Shown piece by piece: positions 51,625-59,134 of a stretch of 64,000 nt of DNA. The translations under genes and the position numbers were made by a program. The notes under the pieces were generated by a model. That model did no database searches. It saw nothing but the letters and a program-made list of their open reading frames with translations, and was not told the origin of the DNA. The stretch covers positions 20,512-84,511 of the forward strand of contig JBLSDH010000004.1 of the NCBI GenBank assembly GCA_052315415.1, written 5' to 3'. Each line of letters starts with the position of its first letter. The first letter of the stretch is position 1. This stretch comes from Cuniculiplasma sp052315415 (GTDB lineage Archaea > Thermoplasmatota > Thermoplasmata > Thermoplasmatales > Thermoplasmataceae).

Positions 51625-52489
51625 TTGTTACTATTACTTCATCTCCATCAAAAAGAACAGTATGCTCATGCTGTGAGATCCTTGCATCACGGTGTTCCTT
51701 TAAAATTGGAAAATGTGATATCTGTTTCATAAAAATGTTCTTTTTTAGGTAATCCCTGTAATCCGGATATACGTCCTTTAACCACCTTTCTGCAAATGGC
51801 AGTGTGTTGAAATTGTCCACAACTGGATCCCCTTTCTTCAGTTTTGTACCATCAAATATGTATATATTCCCACCTGGCCCGTTGTGTATCATGCCTATAC
51901 CCGTTGATGCAAATGGTTCAATGGCTATAAGTTGTCCTGGCTCAATTCTTCTTCCGTTTCCATCGTTATAGTTTGGAATGAAGATAGTTGAGTGAAGATC
52001 ATACCTTTTTATACCATGTCCACCAAGATTCTTTACAGGTTTGAAACCATGTGCGACTATCTTCTCCTCTATTGCCTGGCCTATTCTCCAGATCTCAATA
52101 CCGGGCCTTAACTTTGAAATTGCATTTTCAAGTGCCTCTTTAGAAGCGTCTATCAAATCTGAGTAATCACCTTTCCCTCCAACTTCCATTGTGGCTGCGT
52201 TATCTGAAATGTATCCATCCACCTGTGCACCTATATCAACCTTAACAAGATCCCCAGTTTTAAATGTCTTTTTATCATCAGGTGACGGTGTGTAATGTGC
52301 AGCCTCATTATTAACTGAAAGATTTAATGGAAAAGAGGGCTTTCCACCATTATCTCTTATAAATTTCTCTGTTTTTTCAGCCACATCAAGAAATCTGGCT
52401 CCTGGCTCAATTAGGCTTAAAGCCTCCTGCAGTGCAAGTTTACCAAGTTTTCCCGCTTCTAGTATCTTTCTTTTCTCTTCAATTTCCAA
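51617..52489 (-). CDS. map: Methionine aminopeptidase, type II (archaeal)
   Basis: Removes N-terminal methionine from new proteins. Five metal ligands: D in VKVDIGAQVDG and D in YISDNAATM, H in GHGIKRYDLH (the LGGHGIKRYDLHSTIFIPNY block), E in LIAIEPFAST and E in the final FDGDEVIVTT region (EHTVLFDGDE). The ~60-residue insert of type II is present. 290 residues. TTG at 52489 is the start, supported by a ggaggg Shine-Dalgarno about 9 bases upstream that lies at the end of the preceding regulator gene. Likely co-transcribed with it. Confidence 0.93.
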   Translation of the reverse strand: MEIEEKRKILEAGKLGKLALQEALSLIEPGARFLDVAEKTEKFIRDNGGKPSFPLNLSVNNEAAHYTPSPDDKKTFKTGDLVKVDIGAQVDGYISDNAATMEVGGKGDYSDLIDASKEALENAISKLRPGIEIWRIGQAIEEKIVAHGFKPVKNLGGHGIKRYDLHSTIFIPNYNDGNGRRIEPGQLIAIEPFASTGIGMIHNGPGGNIYIFDGTKLKKGDPVVDNFNTLPFAERWLKDVYPDYRDYLKKNIFMKQISHFPILKEHRDARISQHEHTVLFDGDEVIVTTK

Positions 52490-52492
52490 GAT

Positions 52493-53122
52493 TCAATCCC
52501 TCCTCTTCTCACTTCTGAATTCACAATAAGGGCGGCCTTCTACCTTGGTCCCGATTATTTCAAAATCCATTTCAAGCAGATCTCTAATCATAATTTTTTC
52601 CCTCTCACATGTTCCTGCATACCTTCTTGAAATCTCAATTATGGGACAATTGTGCTCAATAATTGATATTATTCCATCCTCCCTGCTTTTCAACTCAGGT
52701 TTGTATCCTTCTTCTCTTTTAATTTCCAGAAATTTATTAATTTTTCTTGAACTTTCTATGATATATTTTCTGTACTTTTCCGTTTTCTTTTTGTAAATTG
52801 AGGAGATCGCATTCATACTGGCTTCAATACCATAGTTTTCCTCAATGTATTTCAGGGCCTCTACAGCCATATTATCGCATTCTTTAATGGAATCCTTAAG
52901 AATTTTTTCTGTATATCTTATAAAACAAACTGGCCTTCCCTTTTTTTTCTGTCTGTACTCTTTTACTATGAATCCTTCATTTTCAAGTTTTTTGATCCAT
53001 TTTACAACTGCAGCCTTTGAAATACCAAGTTCTTTGCTGAGTTGTGAAAGAGAGGGATTCCCGAGTTTTATAATTGTATTTAACACCCTTGATCTCTGGC
53101 TACCCTCATAAACTGTTTCCAT
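52493..53122 (-). CDS. SufR/ArsR-like winged-helix regulator with C-terminal cysteines
   Basis: A 209-residue transcription factor. N-terminal winged helix (SLSQLSKELGISKAAVVKWIKKLENEGF, then a basic wing RQKKKGRPVCF), a helical middle, and a C-terminal domain with cysteines arranged as HNCP, GTCE and YCEF (positions near 164, 179 and 203). This pattern resembles SufR-type regulators that bind an Fe-S cluster and control Fe-S assembly or redox genes. It faces the Rieske-ETF operon across an 84-base gap, a plausible target. It is followed after 3 bases by the map gene. Confidence 0.75.
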   Translation of the reverse strand: METVYEGSQRSRVLNTIIKLGNPSLSQLSKELGISKAAVVKWIKKLENEGFIVKEYRQKKKGRPVCFIRYTEKILKDSIKECDNMAVEALKYIEENYGIEASMNAISSIYKKKTEKYRKYIIESSRKINKFLEIKREEGYKPELKSREDGIISIIEHNCPIIEISRRYAGTCEREKIMIRDLLEMDFEIIGTKVEGRPYCEFRSEKRRD

Positions 53123-53206
53123 GATATTTCTGCATCAACAGAAATGATATAACGATTTCTTAAACAATCTAAAAAACCTTAAAATAATGTAATATGATAA
53201 TCATAC

Positions 53207-53527
53207 ATGACCTGGTATAAAGTTGGAAAGGCCGACAAGATAGCTGAGGGTGACATAGCGAAGGTTAAGGCTGGAGACAAAGAGATTCTGATCATGAAAG
53301 ACAGTGGAAAGATATATTCAACTTCAACTCTGTGCACCCATGAGGAGTACGATCTTGCTGACGGCTTTATGGACGAACATTGCCTAACTTGCCCCAATCA
53401 CTTTGCTGCCTTTGATCCTGCTACGGGAAAAGTTGTCCATCCCCCAGAGGGTTCTGGTGATATTTCCCCACTGAAAGCATACAAGGTTAAGATTGAGAAT
53501 GGAGAAATAATGGTGGATGTTGAATGA
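53207..53527 (+). CDS. Rieske-type [2Fe-2S] ferredoxin
   Basis: A soluble 106-residue Rieske protein. The cluster motifs are CTHEEYDL (Cys-x-His) and CLTCPNHFAAFD (Cys-x-x-His, with an additional upstream cysteine), typical of ferredoxin components of dioxygenases or of stand-alone Rieske ferredoxins. No membrane anchor. Its stop overlaps the start of the ETF gene by 4 bases (ATGA), so the two form a transcript and probably an electron transfer unit. The ATG at 53207 follows an AT-rich promoter-like region opposite a SufR-like gene. Confidence 0.92.
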   Translation: MTWYKVGKADKIAEGDIAKVKAGDKEILIMKDSGKIYSTSTLCTHEEYDLADGFMDEHCLTCPNHFAAFDPATGKVVHPPEGSGDISPLKAYKVKIENGEIMVDVE

Positions 53528-55227
53528 AAATAGTTGTTCTGGTAAAGCAGATACCGGACGTTAACAAAATCAGATTCAACCCTGAGACAGGAAGAATTGT
53601 GAGAGAAGGGGTTGAACTTATGATGAATTCATTTGACAAGAAAGCCCTGGAAGAATCACTGAGAATAAGGGAAAGAATAACAGATACAAAAATATTGGCA
53701 GTATCAATGGGCCCCCCTCAGGCCATAGATGTACTTAATGAATCATTAAAATTTGGCGTTGATGAGGCATATCTAATTAGTGACAGGCTTTACGGTGGCT
53801 CAGATACCTGGGCAACCGCAAAAATAATATCTGAATTCATTAATAAGGAAAGGCCAGATATGGTACTTGCTGGAAAATATTCTCTTGATGGGGAAACCTC
53901 TCAGGTTCCACCTGAAATAGCAAGAATGTGCAATTACAATTTTATATCCTCTGCAATAAAGATAGACATTGATGGAAGAAGAATTAACGCATTGCAGTCA
54001 TTTGAAAAGGGTACTAGGGAAGTTTCAACACTAATGCCGGTTGTTATATCTGTGGATGAGAAGATAAACAAGATAAGGGCAATGCCGGAAAACGTTCCTG
54101 ATATGAGAGAAAAAGTAAAGATTGCCGACAGTAAATACCTGAATTTCAACTTCAACGGTGCTGAGGAATCCTTGACGGTTGTGAAGGGAACAAGCGAGGT
54201 TAAGAGCAGTAGAAGTGTGAAATTAATTGACATTAAAGAAGCAATAAAAATTATCAGAGAAGAGGGCAGAAAGAAATCTCAGGTGGAGGTTGAATATATA
54301 GAAGTTCCAGCTTCTGAATCAAAAAAAACCTGCATTTCTGTGGGTCTTTCAGATCCAAATCTTTTCCTTGAAATTGCAGGCAAATGCCAGCAGATTTCAC
54401 TGGAATCCTCCTTGAGGCATGTTGCAATTGGAAATATTTCGCCAGAATCTGTTAAAGATCTTCCAGCATCCGAATACAGATATTTCAAAAGTGAAGATCC
54501 ATCTGTTATTGCATCAACAATTGAAGAAGCAATCAAAGAGTTGAAACCAGAATTTGTAATTTTTCCGTCCACAAATCTTGGAAGGGATGTTTCATCGTTC
54601 ATAGCAGCGGATATGTCATTGGGACTCACTGCAGATTGTATTGATATTAAGTATGAAAATGAAAAATTGATTCAATATAAACCAGCCTTTGGAGGAGGTG
54701 TACTTGCAAGAATAGAATCTAAAAAGGTTCCTGCAATGGCATCCGTAAGACCTGGAATTTTTATTCCATTGCGCTCTAAAAATAAACCTTCGGTTTTAAA
54801 TATTGAAACAAAGGGTAAGGAATCAATTGAAATTAGGGGCGAATCAAGAGAATTCTCAACTTTTCCATCTATTCAGGGGGCAAGAATTGTATTTGGAATA
54901 GGAAGAGGAGTCAAGGGTAAGGGTAACGTCCAGAATATTGCAAATCTCATAATTTCAAAAGGATTTGCTGTGGCTGGCACAAGACCAGTTGTGGACATGC
55001 ATTTTCTACCAAGGGAGGTTCAGGTTGGCCTCACAGGTGTCTCAATATCACCAGATCTTTACGTGGCACTCGGTGTTTCTGGCCATGATAACCATATGGT
55101 TGGTCTAAGATATGCAAAAAAAATTCTGGCAGTGAACAGTCAAAATGATGCACCAATTTTCAATAATGCAGATTACGGTTGTATTGCCAGCGTTGAAGAG
55201 TTCATAAAAGAACTGGAAAATCTCTAA
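53524..55227 (+). CDS. Fused electron transfer flavoprotein (beta-alpha)
   Basis: A 567-residue fusion of EtfB (about 1-245) and EtfA (about 255-567). The beta part starts KIVVLVKQIPDVNKIRFNPETG and contains LAGKYSLDGETSQVPP; the alpha part carries the FAD domain with GRGVKGKGNVQNIANLI, REVQVGLTGVSISPDLYVALGVSGHDNHMVG and the C-terminal NADYGCIASVEEFI. Fusions of this order are known in thermoacidophilic archaea. It takes electrons from acyl-CoA or other dehydrogenases, and the overlap with the Rieske gene suggests the latter as redox partner. Cytoplasmic or membrane-peripheral. Confidence 0.93.
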   Translation: MKIVVLVKQIPDVNKIRFNPETGRIVREGVELMMNSFDKKALEESLRIRERITDTKILAVSMGPPQAIDVLNESLKFGVDEAYLISDRLYGGSDTWATAKIISEFINKERPDMVLAGKYSLDGETSQVPPEIARMCNYNFISSAIKIDIDGRRINALQSFEKGTREVSTLMPVVISVDEKINKIRAMPENVPDMREKVKIADSKYLNFNFNGAEESLTVVKGTSEVKSSRSVKLIDIKEAIKIIREEGRKKSQVEVEYIEVPASESKKTCISVGLSDPNLFLEIAGKCQQISLESSLRHVAIGNISPESVKDLPASEYRYFKSEDPSVIASTIEEAIKELKPEFVIFPSTNLGRDVSSFIAADMSLGLTADCIDIKYENEKLIQYKPAFGGGVLARIESKKVPAMASVRPGIFIPLRSKNKPSVLNIETKGKESIEIRGESREFSTFPSIQGARIVFGIGRGVKGKGNVQNIANLIISKGFAVAGTRPVVDMHFLPREVQVGLTGVSISPDLYVALGVSGHDNHMVGLRYAKKILAVNSQNDAPIFNNADYGCIASVEEFIKELENL

Positions 55228-55229
55228 AA

Positions 55230-55805
55230 TTATGAACTATCATAATTTTTTATAGATTCTTCATACATCTGAATGCCTATTCCGGCTATCAAAAGGAGGC
55301 CTGCTACTATTTCTGCCTTTATGTTTACTAGTCCCAGGCCTAGGAGAGAGAACCATACAGCGAATGATCCAACAATCACGGACAATATAAGCTTGACATC
55401 GTCCTTTTTCCATAGTGCTATTATAAATGCAATCGCACCTCCCATAAGAGAATAAATTGCACTCAATCCTCCGATTTCGTAAAGTCCAAAAAGTACAAAG
55501 AAACCAAAAAAAGCCCCAAAAATTACATCCTTTACCCTGTAAAAGATTAATCCTCCCACAACAGCACCGATGATCAATACAAGTATAACAGGAACCCCTG
55601 TGGGATGAAGCCTTATGAGTAAGAATGCCGTAAGAAGGAAACCAGCATATGCTCCAAATAACCATGATAATGCATCAAAGGCCTTTTTTCCAACAAAGAG
55701 GAGTATTATCCCCACAATGAGTATCAAAATGTATATTGTAAAAGAGGAAAAACCGAAAACGTCAGATGGTATCAGAGATTTGGAAGTGAGAGGGGTGATA
55801 TTCAT
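55230..55805 (-). CDS. Multispanning membrane protein (DUF4203-like topology)
   Basis: A 191-residue, very hydrophobic protein with about seven helices, glycine-rich (FAGAYAGF-like LFGAYAGFLLTAF, GAVVGGLIF, GAFFGFFVLFG). The arrangement of short helices with conserved glycines resembles TMEM198/DUF4203 proteins, which is a structural guess rather than an assignment. No charged catalytic motif. It lies 3 bases from the convergent ETF gene and is divergent from the acetyltransferase gene. Confidence 0.6.
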   Translation of the reverse strand: MNITPLTSKSLIPSDVFGFSSFTIYILILIVGIILLFVGKKAFDALSWLFGAYAGFLLTAFLLIRLHPTGVPVILVLIIGAVVGGLIFYRVKDVIFGAFFGFFVLFGLYEIGGLSAIYSLMGGAIAFIIALWKKDDVKLILSVIVGSFAVWFSLLGLGLVNIKAEIVAGLLLIAGIGIQMYEESIKNYDSS

Positions 55806-55864
55806 TGTCTAAAAAATATTTCAGCTTAATTAATATATCTGTATAAATTCATTGAGGGTTATTC

Positions 55865-56413
55865 ATGGAAAGACCAATTATAAAAGCAGGAAAAAATGTA
55901 TCTCTAGGATTGATAGAAAGATCAGACGCCGAATTTTTTTATACCACACTTAACAATCCTGATGTAAACAGAAATCTCACATCCTTCATGCATGCCTATA
56001 CACTCATTGGGGAGTATGAATGGATAGACAACAATTCCATTGTTGGTGATAAGCAGATAAATTTCGCAGTGATCGAGAACTCATCAAAAAGGATATGCGG
56101 AGTTGCAGGTCTTAGCAACATGGATAACAGGCAGGTAGGAACTGCAGGGTATTTCCTATCCAAAAATTCCTGGGGAAAGGGTTATGGCACAGAGGCTCTG
56201 AAACTTCTTCTTGACTATGGATTCATGACACTGAATTTAAGGAAAATAATTGCATATGTTTACCAGACAAATCCTGCCTCATACCGGGTGATGGAAAAAA
56301 ATGGGATGAAGCTGGTGGGCAGACTAAGAGAACAGTGTTTTATCCCGGAACATGGATATTCAGATGAACTGATATACGAGATACTCAGGAGTGAGTATGT
56401 GAAACTATCCTGA
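55865..56413 (+). CDS. GNAT acetyltransferase, RimJ/RimL type
   Basis: A 182-residue GCN5-related N-acetyltransferase. Acetyl-CoA motif A: YFLSKNSWGKGYGTEALKLLLDYGF (with the WGKGYGTEA pyrophosphate loop); motif B ends with NPASYRVMEKNGM. Similar proteins acetylate ribosomal proteins or N-termini. The last 29 bases overlap the convergent YchF-like gene, the longest 3' overlap in the window. Confidence 0.9.
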   Translation: MERPIIKAGKNVSLGLIERSDAEFFYTTLNNPDVNRNLTSFMHAYTLIGEYEWIDNNSIVGDKQINFAVIENSSKRICGVAGLSNMDNRQVGTAGYFLSKNSWGKGYGTEALKLLLDYGFMTLNLRKIIAYVYQTNPASYRVMEKNGMKLVGRLREQCFIPEHGYSDELIYEILRSEYVKLS

Positions 56414-57539
56414 TCACATCTCCATTTTTCAGTTCATGATTTTTTCCAACAGCTATTTTTTTTCTGCAATCAATGGCCTTTATGAATCCTTCTCCTATTT
56501 CAGTGTGAACAGCGAATGCAAGTTGCTGAGCAGTGGCTCCGTTATTCATAACAAAAGCATCAGGGAGAACGTTTCCATCCTTGTCTGTCCACTTTGTTTC
56601 GTCATATACAGGATAAACAACTATCCTGTTCATCCTATCAATTATGAGCCATTTCAAAAGATCCTGGGCTCTCATAATGCTTTTTGAGGCATAGGCATTT
56701 CTGATTATTGATATGGCATTTTTTTGTTTTTCCGTGGCTTTATCTGTGGCTTCAATGTGAAGTATGTCACTTAAAATGGAGTTATTAACAGCTTTTGCAA
56801 TGGAAAGTTCATAATCCGCACTTATAACAGGATATTTAAGAGAGTTCAATTCACCGTTTTTCAGGAGGTCTCCTTTGTTTATCACCCTCACTATTGGTCT
56901 CACCTTTGAAAAAAAGACCTCTGCAAATTCCTGGAATTGTGCGTCTCCCCAGTCTTGAATTTTGGATGGAAAAGAGCCGGCTATAAGTACCTCTTTAAGT
57001 TCTCTCATACCTATTCCAAAAAAAGAGACCTTTTCAATTATTTTATCTTCAAGGGGAAGAGTTGACTGCTTGTATTTTCTTACAAGTTTTTCCCAGTCTC
57101 TGGAAAGCCTTGAAACCATCCATTTTTTTATTTCAATTTCTATCATTTCAGCTTCCTTTTCAATTTCATGTGGTGAGAGTATTTTTCCGTTGTCATCAAC
57201 AGGGCTTATGAGATGAATGAAACTATCTGCCTCTCTTAGTGAATCTAGAAATTGATTTCCCATGCCTTTTCCCTCTGAAGCCCCTTCTATAAGTCCTGGT
57301 ACATCAAAGATTTCCACAGAAACATATCTGCTACCATCAATGCAGAAACCACTTCTGGGATTACACTTATTGCCTATTTCATTGTGAGGACATTCAACTT
57401 TGAAATATCCAATGGCAAGGTTTGGCTCTATGGTTGTAAATGGATAATTGCCTATGGCTGCATTAACCCCTGTGACTGCGGAGAAAAATGTTGATTTACC
57501 GGCATTGGGTTTTCCTATAACCCCTACCTTCAGCGTCAC
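56385..57539 (-). CDS. YchF/Ygr210-type TGS-domain ATPase/GTPase
   Basis: Obg-superfamily P-loop protein, 384 residues. G1 GKPNAGKSTFFSAV, G2 region YPFTTIEPNLA, a family insert with cysteines (VECPHNEIGNKCNPRSGFC) as in archaeal Ygr210 proteins, G3 DVPGLIEGA, degenerate G4 INKGDLL, and a C-terminal TGS domain (AVHTEIGEGFIKAI onward). Probably ribosome-associated. Starts with GTG at 57539, one base overlapping the UPF0179 stop (TAGTG). Confidence 0.92.
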   Translation of the reverse strand: MTLKVGVIGKPNAGKSTFFSAVTGVNAAIGNYPFTTIEPNLAIGYFKVECPHNEIGNKCNPRSGFCIDGSRYVSVEIFDVPGLIEGASEGKGMGNQFLDSLREADSFIHLISPVDDNGKILSPHEIEKEAEMIEIEIKKWMVSRLSRDWEKLVRKYKQSTLPLEDKIIEKVSFFGIGMRELKEVLIAGSFPSKIQDWGDAQFQEFAEVFFSKVRPIVRVINKGDLLKNGELNSLKYPVISADYELSIAKAVNNSILSDILHIEATDKATEKQKNAISIIRNAYASKSIMRAQDLLKWLIIDRMNRIVVYPVYDETKWTDKDGNVLPDAFVMNNGATAQQLAFAVHTEIGEGFIKAIDCRKKIAVGKNHELKNGDVIRIVSHTHS

Positions 57540-57979
57540 TATGCTCTTTTCCCTTCAATAACTCTTATATCATACCCGAGAGGGCACTTTACCTTTTCCC
57601 CAATTGATTTTATTGTTATCCTTAAATCCCCCGGATGATGCATCATGTTGCATTTTTCTATATTGGGACATGTCAAATGTTCGCATTTTCTTCCCTTAAG
57701 AGTAATTGTTGATCCTTCAATTACCCTCTTGGTATATTCAACCAGGTATGGTTCTTCCACCTCTTCCACCTTAACTGTGGACACAGAATTCTTATTGAAT
57801 ACATTACATGGGTGAACCTTATCTCTCACCTCAACTATCCTGTACAGTTTACCCTGCTCCAGGTTAAAACAAACATTCTTAATTTTACATTCTGAACATG
57901 TCTGAAGAGGTTTAACATACCTGAATACGTGTCCCTCCGCCGCCTGATCAACTCCTATTAGTGTTATCCTTCCAGCCAT
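57539..57979 (-). CDS. UPF0179 family cysteine-rich protein
   Basis: Archaeal UPF0179 protein, 146 residues, with cysteines in three groups: CSECKIKNVC, HPCN, and CEHLTCPNIEKC plus a late KCPLGY. Such clusters suggest bound metal (zinc or Fe-S). N-terminal ITLIGVDQAAEGHVFRY is a family landmark. Function unknown. It is directly coupled to the YchF-like GTPase gene (TAGTG) and follows the G1P dehydrogenase gene by 13 bases; the GTPase pairing suggests a ribosome or RNA connection. Confidence 0.9.
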   Translation of the reverse strand: MAGRITLIGVDQAAEGHVFRYVKPLQTCSECKIKNVCFNLEQGKLYRIVEVRDKVHPCNVFNKNSVSTVKVEEVEEPYLVEYTKRVIEGSTITLKGRKCEHLTCPNIEKCNMMHHPGDLRITIKSIGEKVKCPLGYDIRVIEGKRA

Positions 57980-57992
57980 TTTAACCCAACTC

Positions 57993-59054
57993 TTAATCTA
58001 TTATCCCGGTTATTCTAAGAGCATTTTCAGCAGCACTGTAGCTCAGATCAGTATCTCCAAGTATTGTATATCTTTCAGGCCTTATTCTGTGAGCGCTACG
58101 AACAGCGTCTATCATCACACTTTCCTCTATGCCGTAACTTGATGATTGAAGTTTTATTCCAATACTTTCGTAAACTCTTTTCAACCCTTGCCAGTCACCA
58201 CCGTGGAAAAACATTGCAATTATTGAACCAATTGCCACTTCCTCACCATGTATAGCCTTACCTGGAGAGAAAGTTTCTATTGCATGTGCAATAAGATGTT
58301 CGCTTCCACTGGCTGGCCTTGATGATGAAGCTATGGCCATTGATGTACCTGACGCCAGTATTTGCTTTGTAACCAGCCATACTGATTCTTCCACACCTGG
58401 CATTATAAGATGTACTTTCTCAACAAGTTCCCTTGCTGCATACTCCGCGATTGCAGCTGCACTACTGCTGAAATCCTCACCTTTTAATCTGTTTGCAAGT
58501 TTCCAATCAAGTATTGAAGTCTGATTAGCAATAACATCTGCAGCCCCAGCTGCGAGATACCTGTAGGGTGCCCTAACAAGTATGGATGTATCAGCAATTA
58601 TGGATACTGGCATTGCACCCTCTTCTGAAACTGACCATCCGTTTCTTTTTATTGATGCTCTTGGAGATGCTATGCCATCATGGCTTGGTGTTGTTGGAAT
58701 GCTTATGAGTGGAATATCCATTAGATATGCAATTTTCTTTGCAAGATCTATCTTACTTCCTCCCCCAACTCCAAGAACTATATCAGGTGCGTACTCTTTT
58801 GCACTCATCTCAATTTGATTCAAATTTTCTTCTGTAGCATTGCCCGTTTTTATCATCAAACAGTCGAGGGTTGCATCCTCAACCATGTTCAGAACTTCCC
58901 TTCCAGCAATGTTCTCTGTAAAACTGCCTGTTATGATCATGACCTTATCCCCTCTGATATTCTTTTTAACTACCTCTGGTACTTTTTCCAGAACTCCGTG
59001 ACCTACGAACACTTCCCGGGGGAATTGCATCATTTTATATTTGCTGAACTCCAT
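57993..59054 (-). CDS. egsA: sn-Glycerol-1-phosphate dehydrogenase
   Basis: Makes the G1P backbone of archaeal ether lipids from DHAP. NAD-binding VGGGSKIDLAKKIAYL, SIPTTPSHDGIASPRASI, and the metal ligands D in GAADVIANQ, H in SGSEHLIAHAIE and H in GKAIHGEEVAIG are all present. 353 residues, normal. This is the enzyme that defines the archaeal membrane chirality and is good evidence of archaeal origin. First of a probable three-gene transcript egsA-UPF0179-GTPase. Confidence 0.95.
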   Translation of the reverse strand: MEFSKYKMMQFPREVFVGHGVLEKVPEVVKKNIRGDKVMIITGSFTENIAGREVLNMVEDATLDCLMIKTGNATEENLNQIEMSAKEYAPDIVLGVGGGSKIDLAKKIAYLMDIPLISIPTTPSHDGIASPRASIKRNGWSVSEEGAMPVSIIADTSILVRAPYRYLAAGAADVIANQTSILDWKLANRLKGEDFSSSAAAIAEYAARELVEKVHLIMPGVEESVWLVTKQILASGTSMAIASSSRPASGSEHLIAHAIETFSPGKAIHGEEVAIGSIIAMFFHGGDWQGLKRVYESIGIKLQSSSYGIEESVMIDAVRSAHRIRPERYTILGDTDLSYSAAENALRITGIID

Positions 59055-59134
59055 GTCAAAGCCAGTTTACCATGTAATTGAATAATATAAATGTTCTTAA
59101 ACTGTTTCTGACAAATAAAAAAAATATAATTTAT

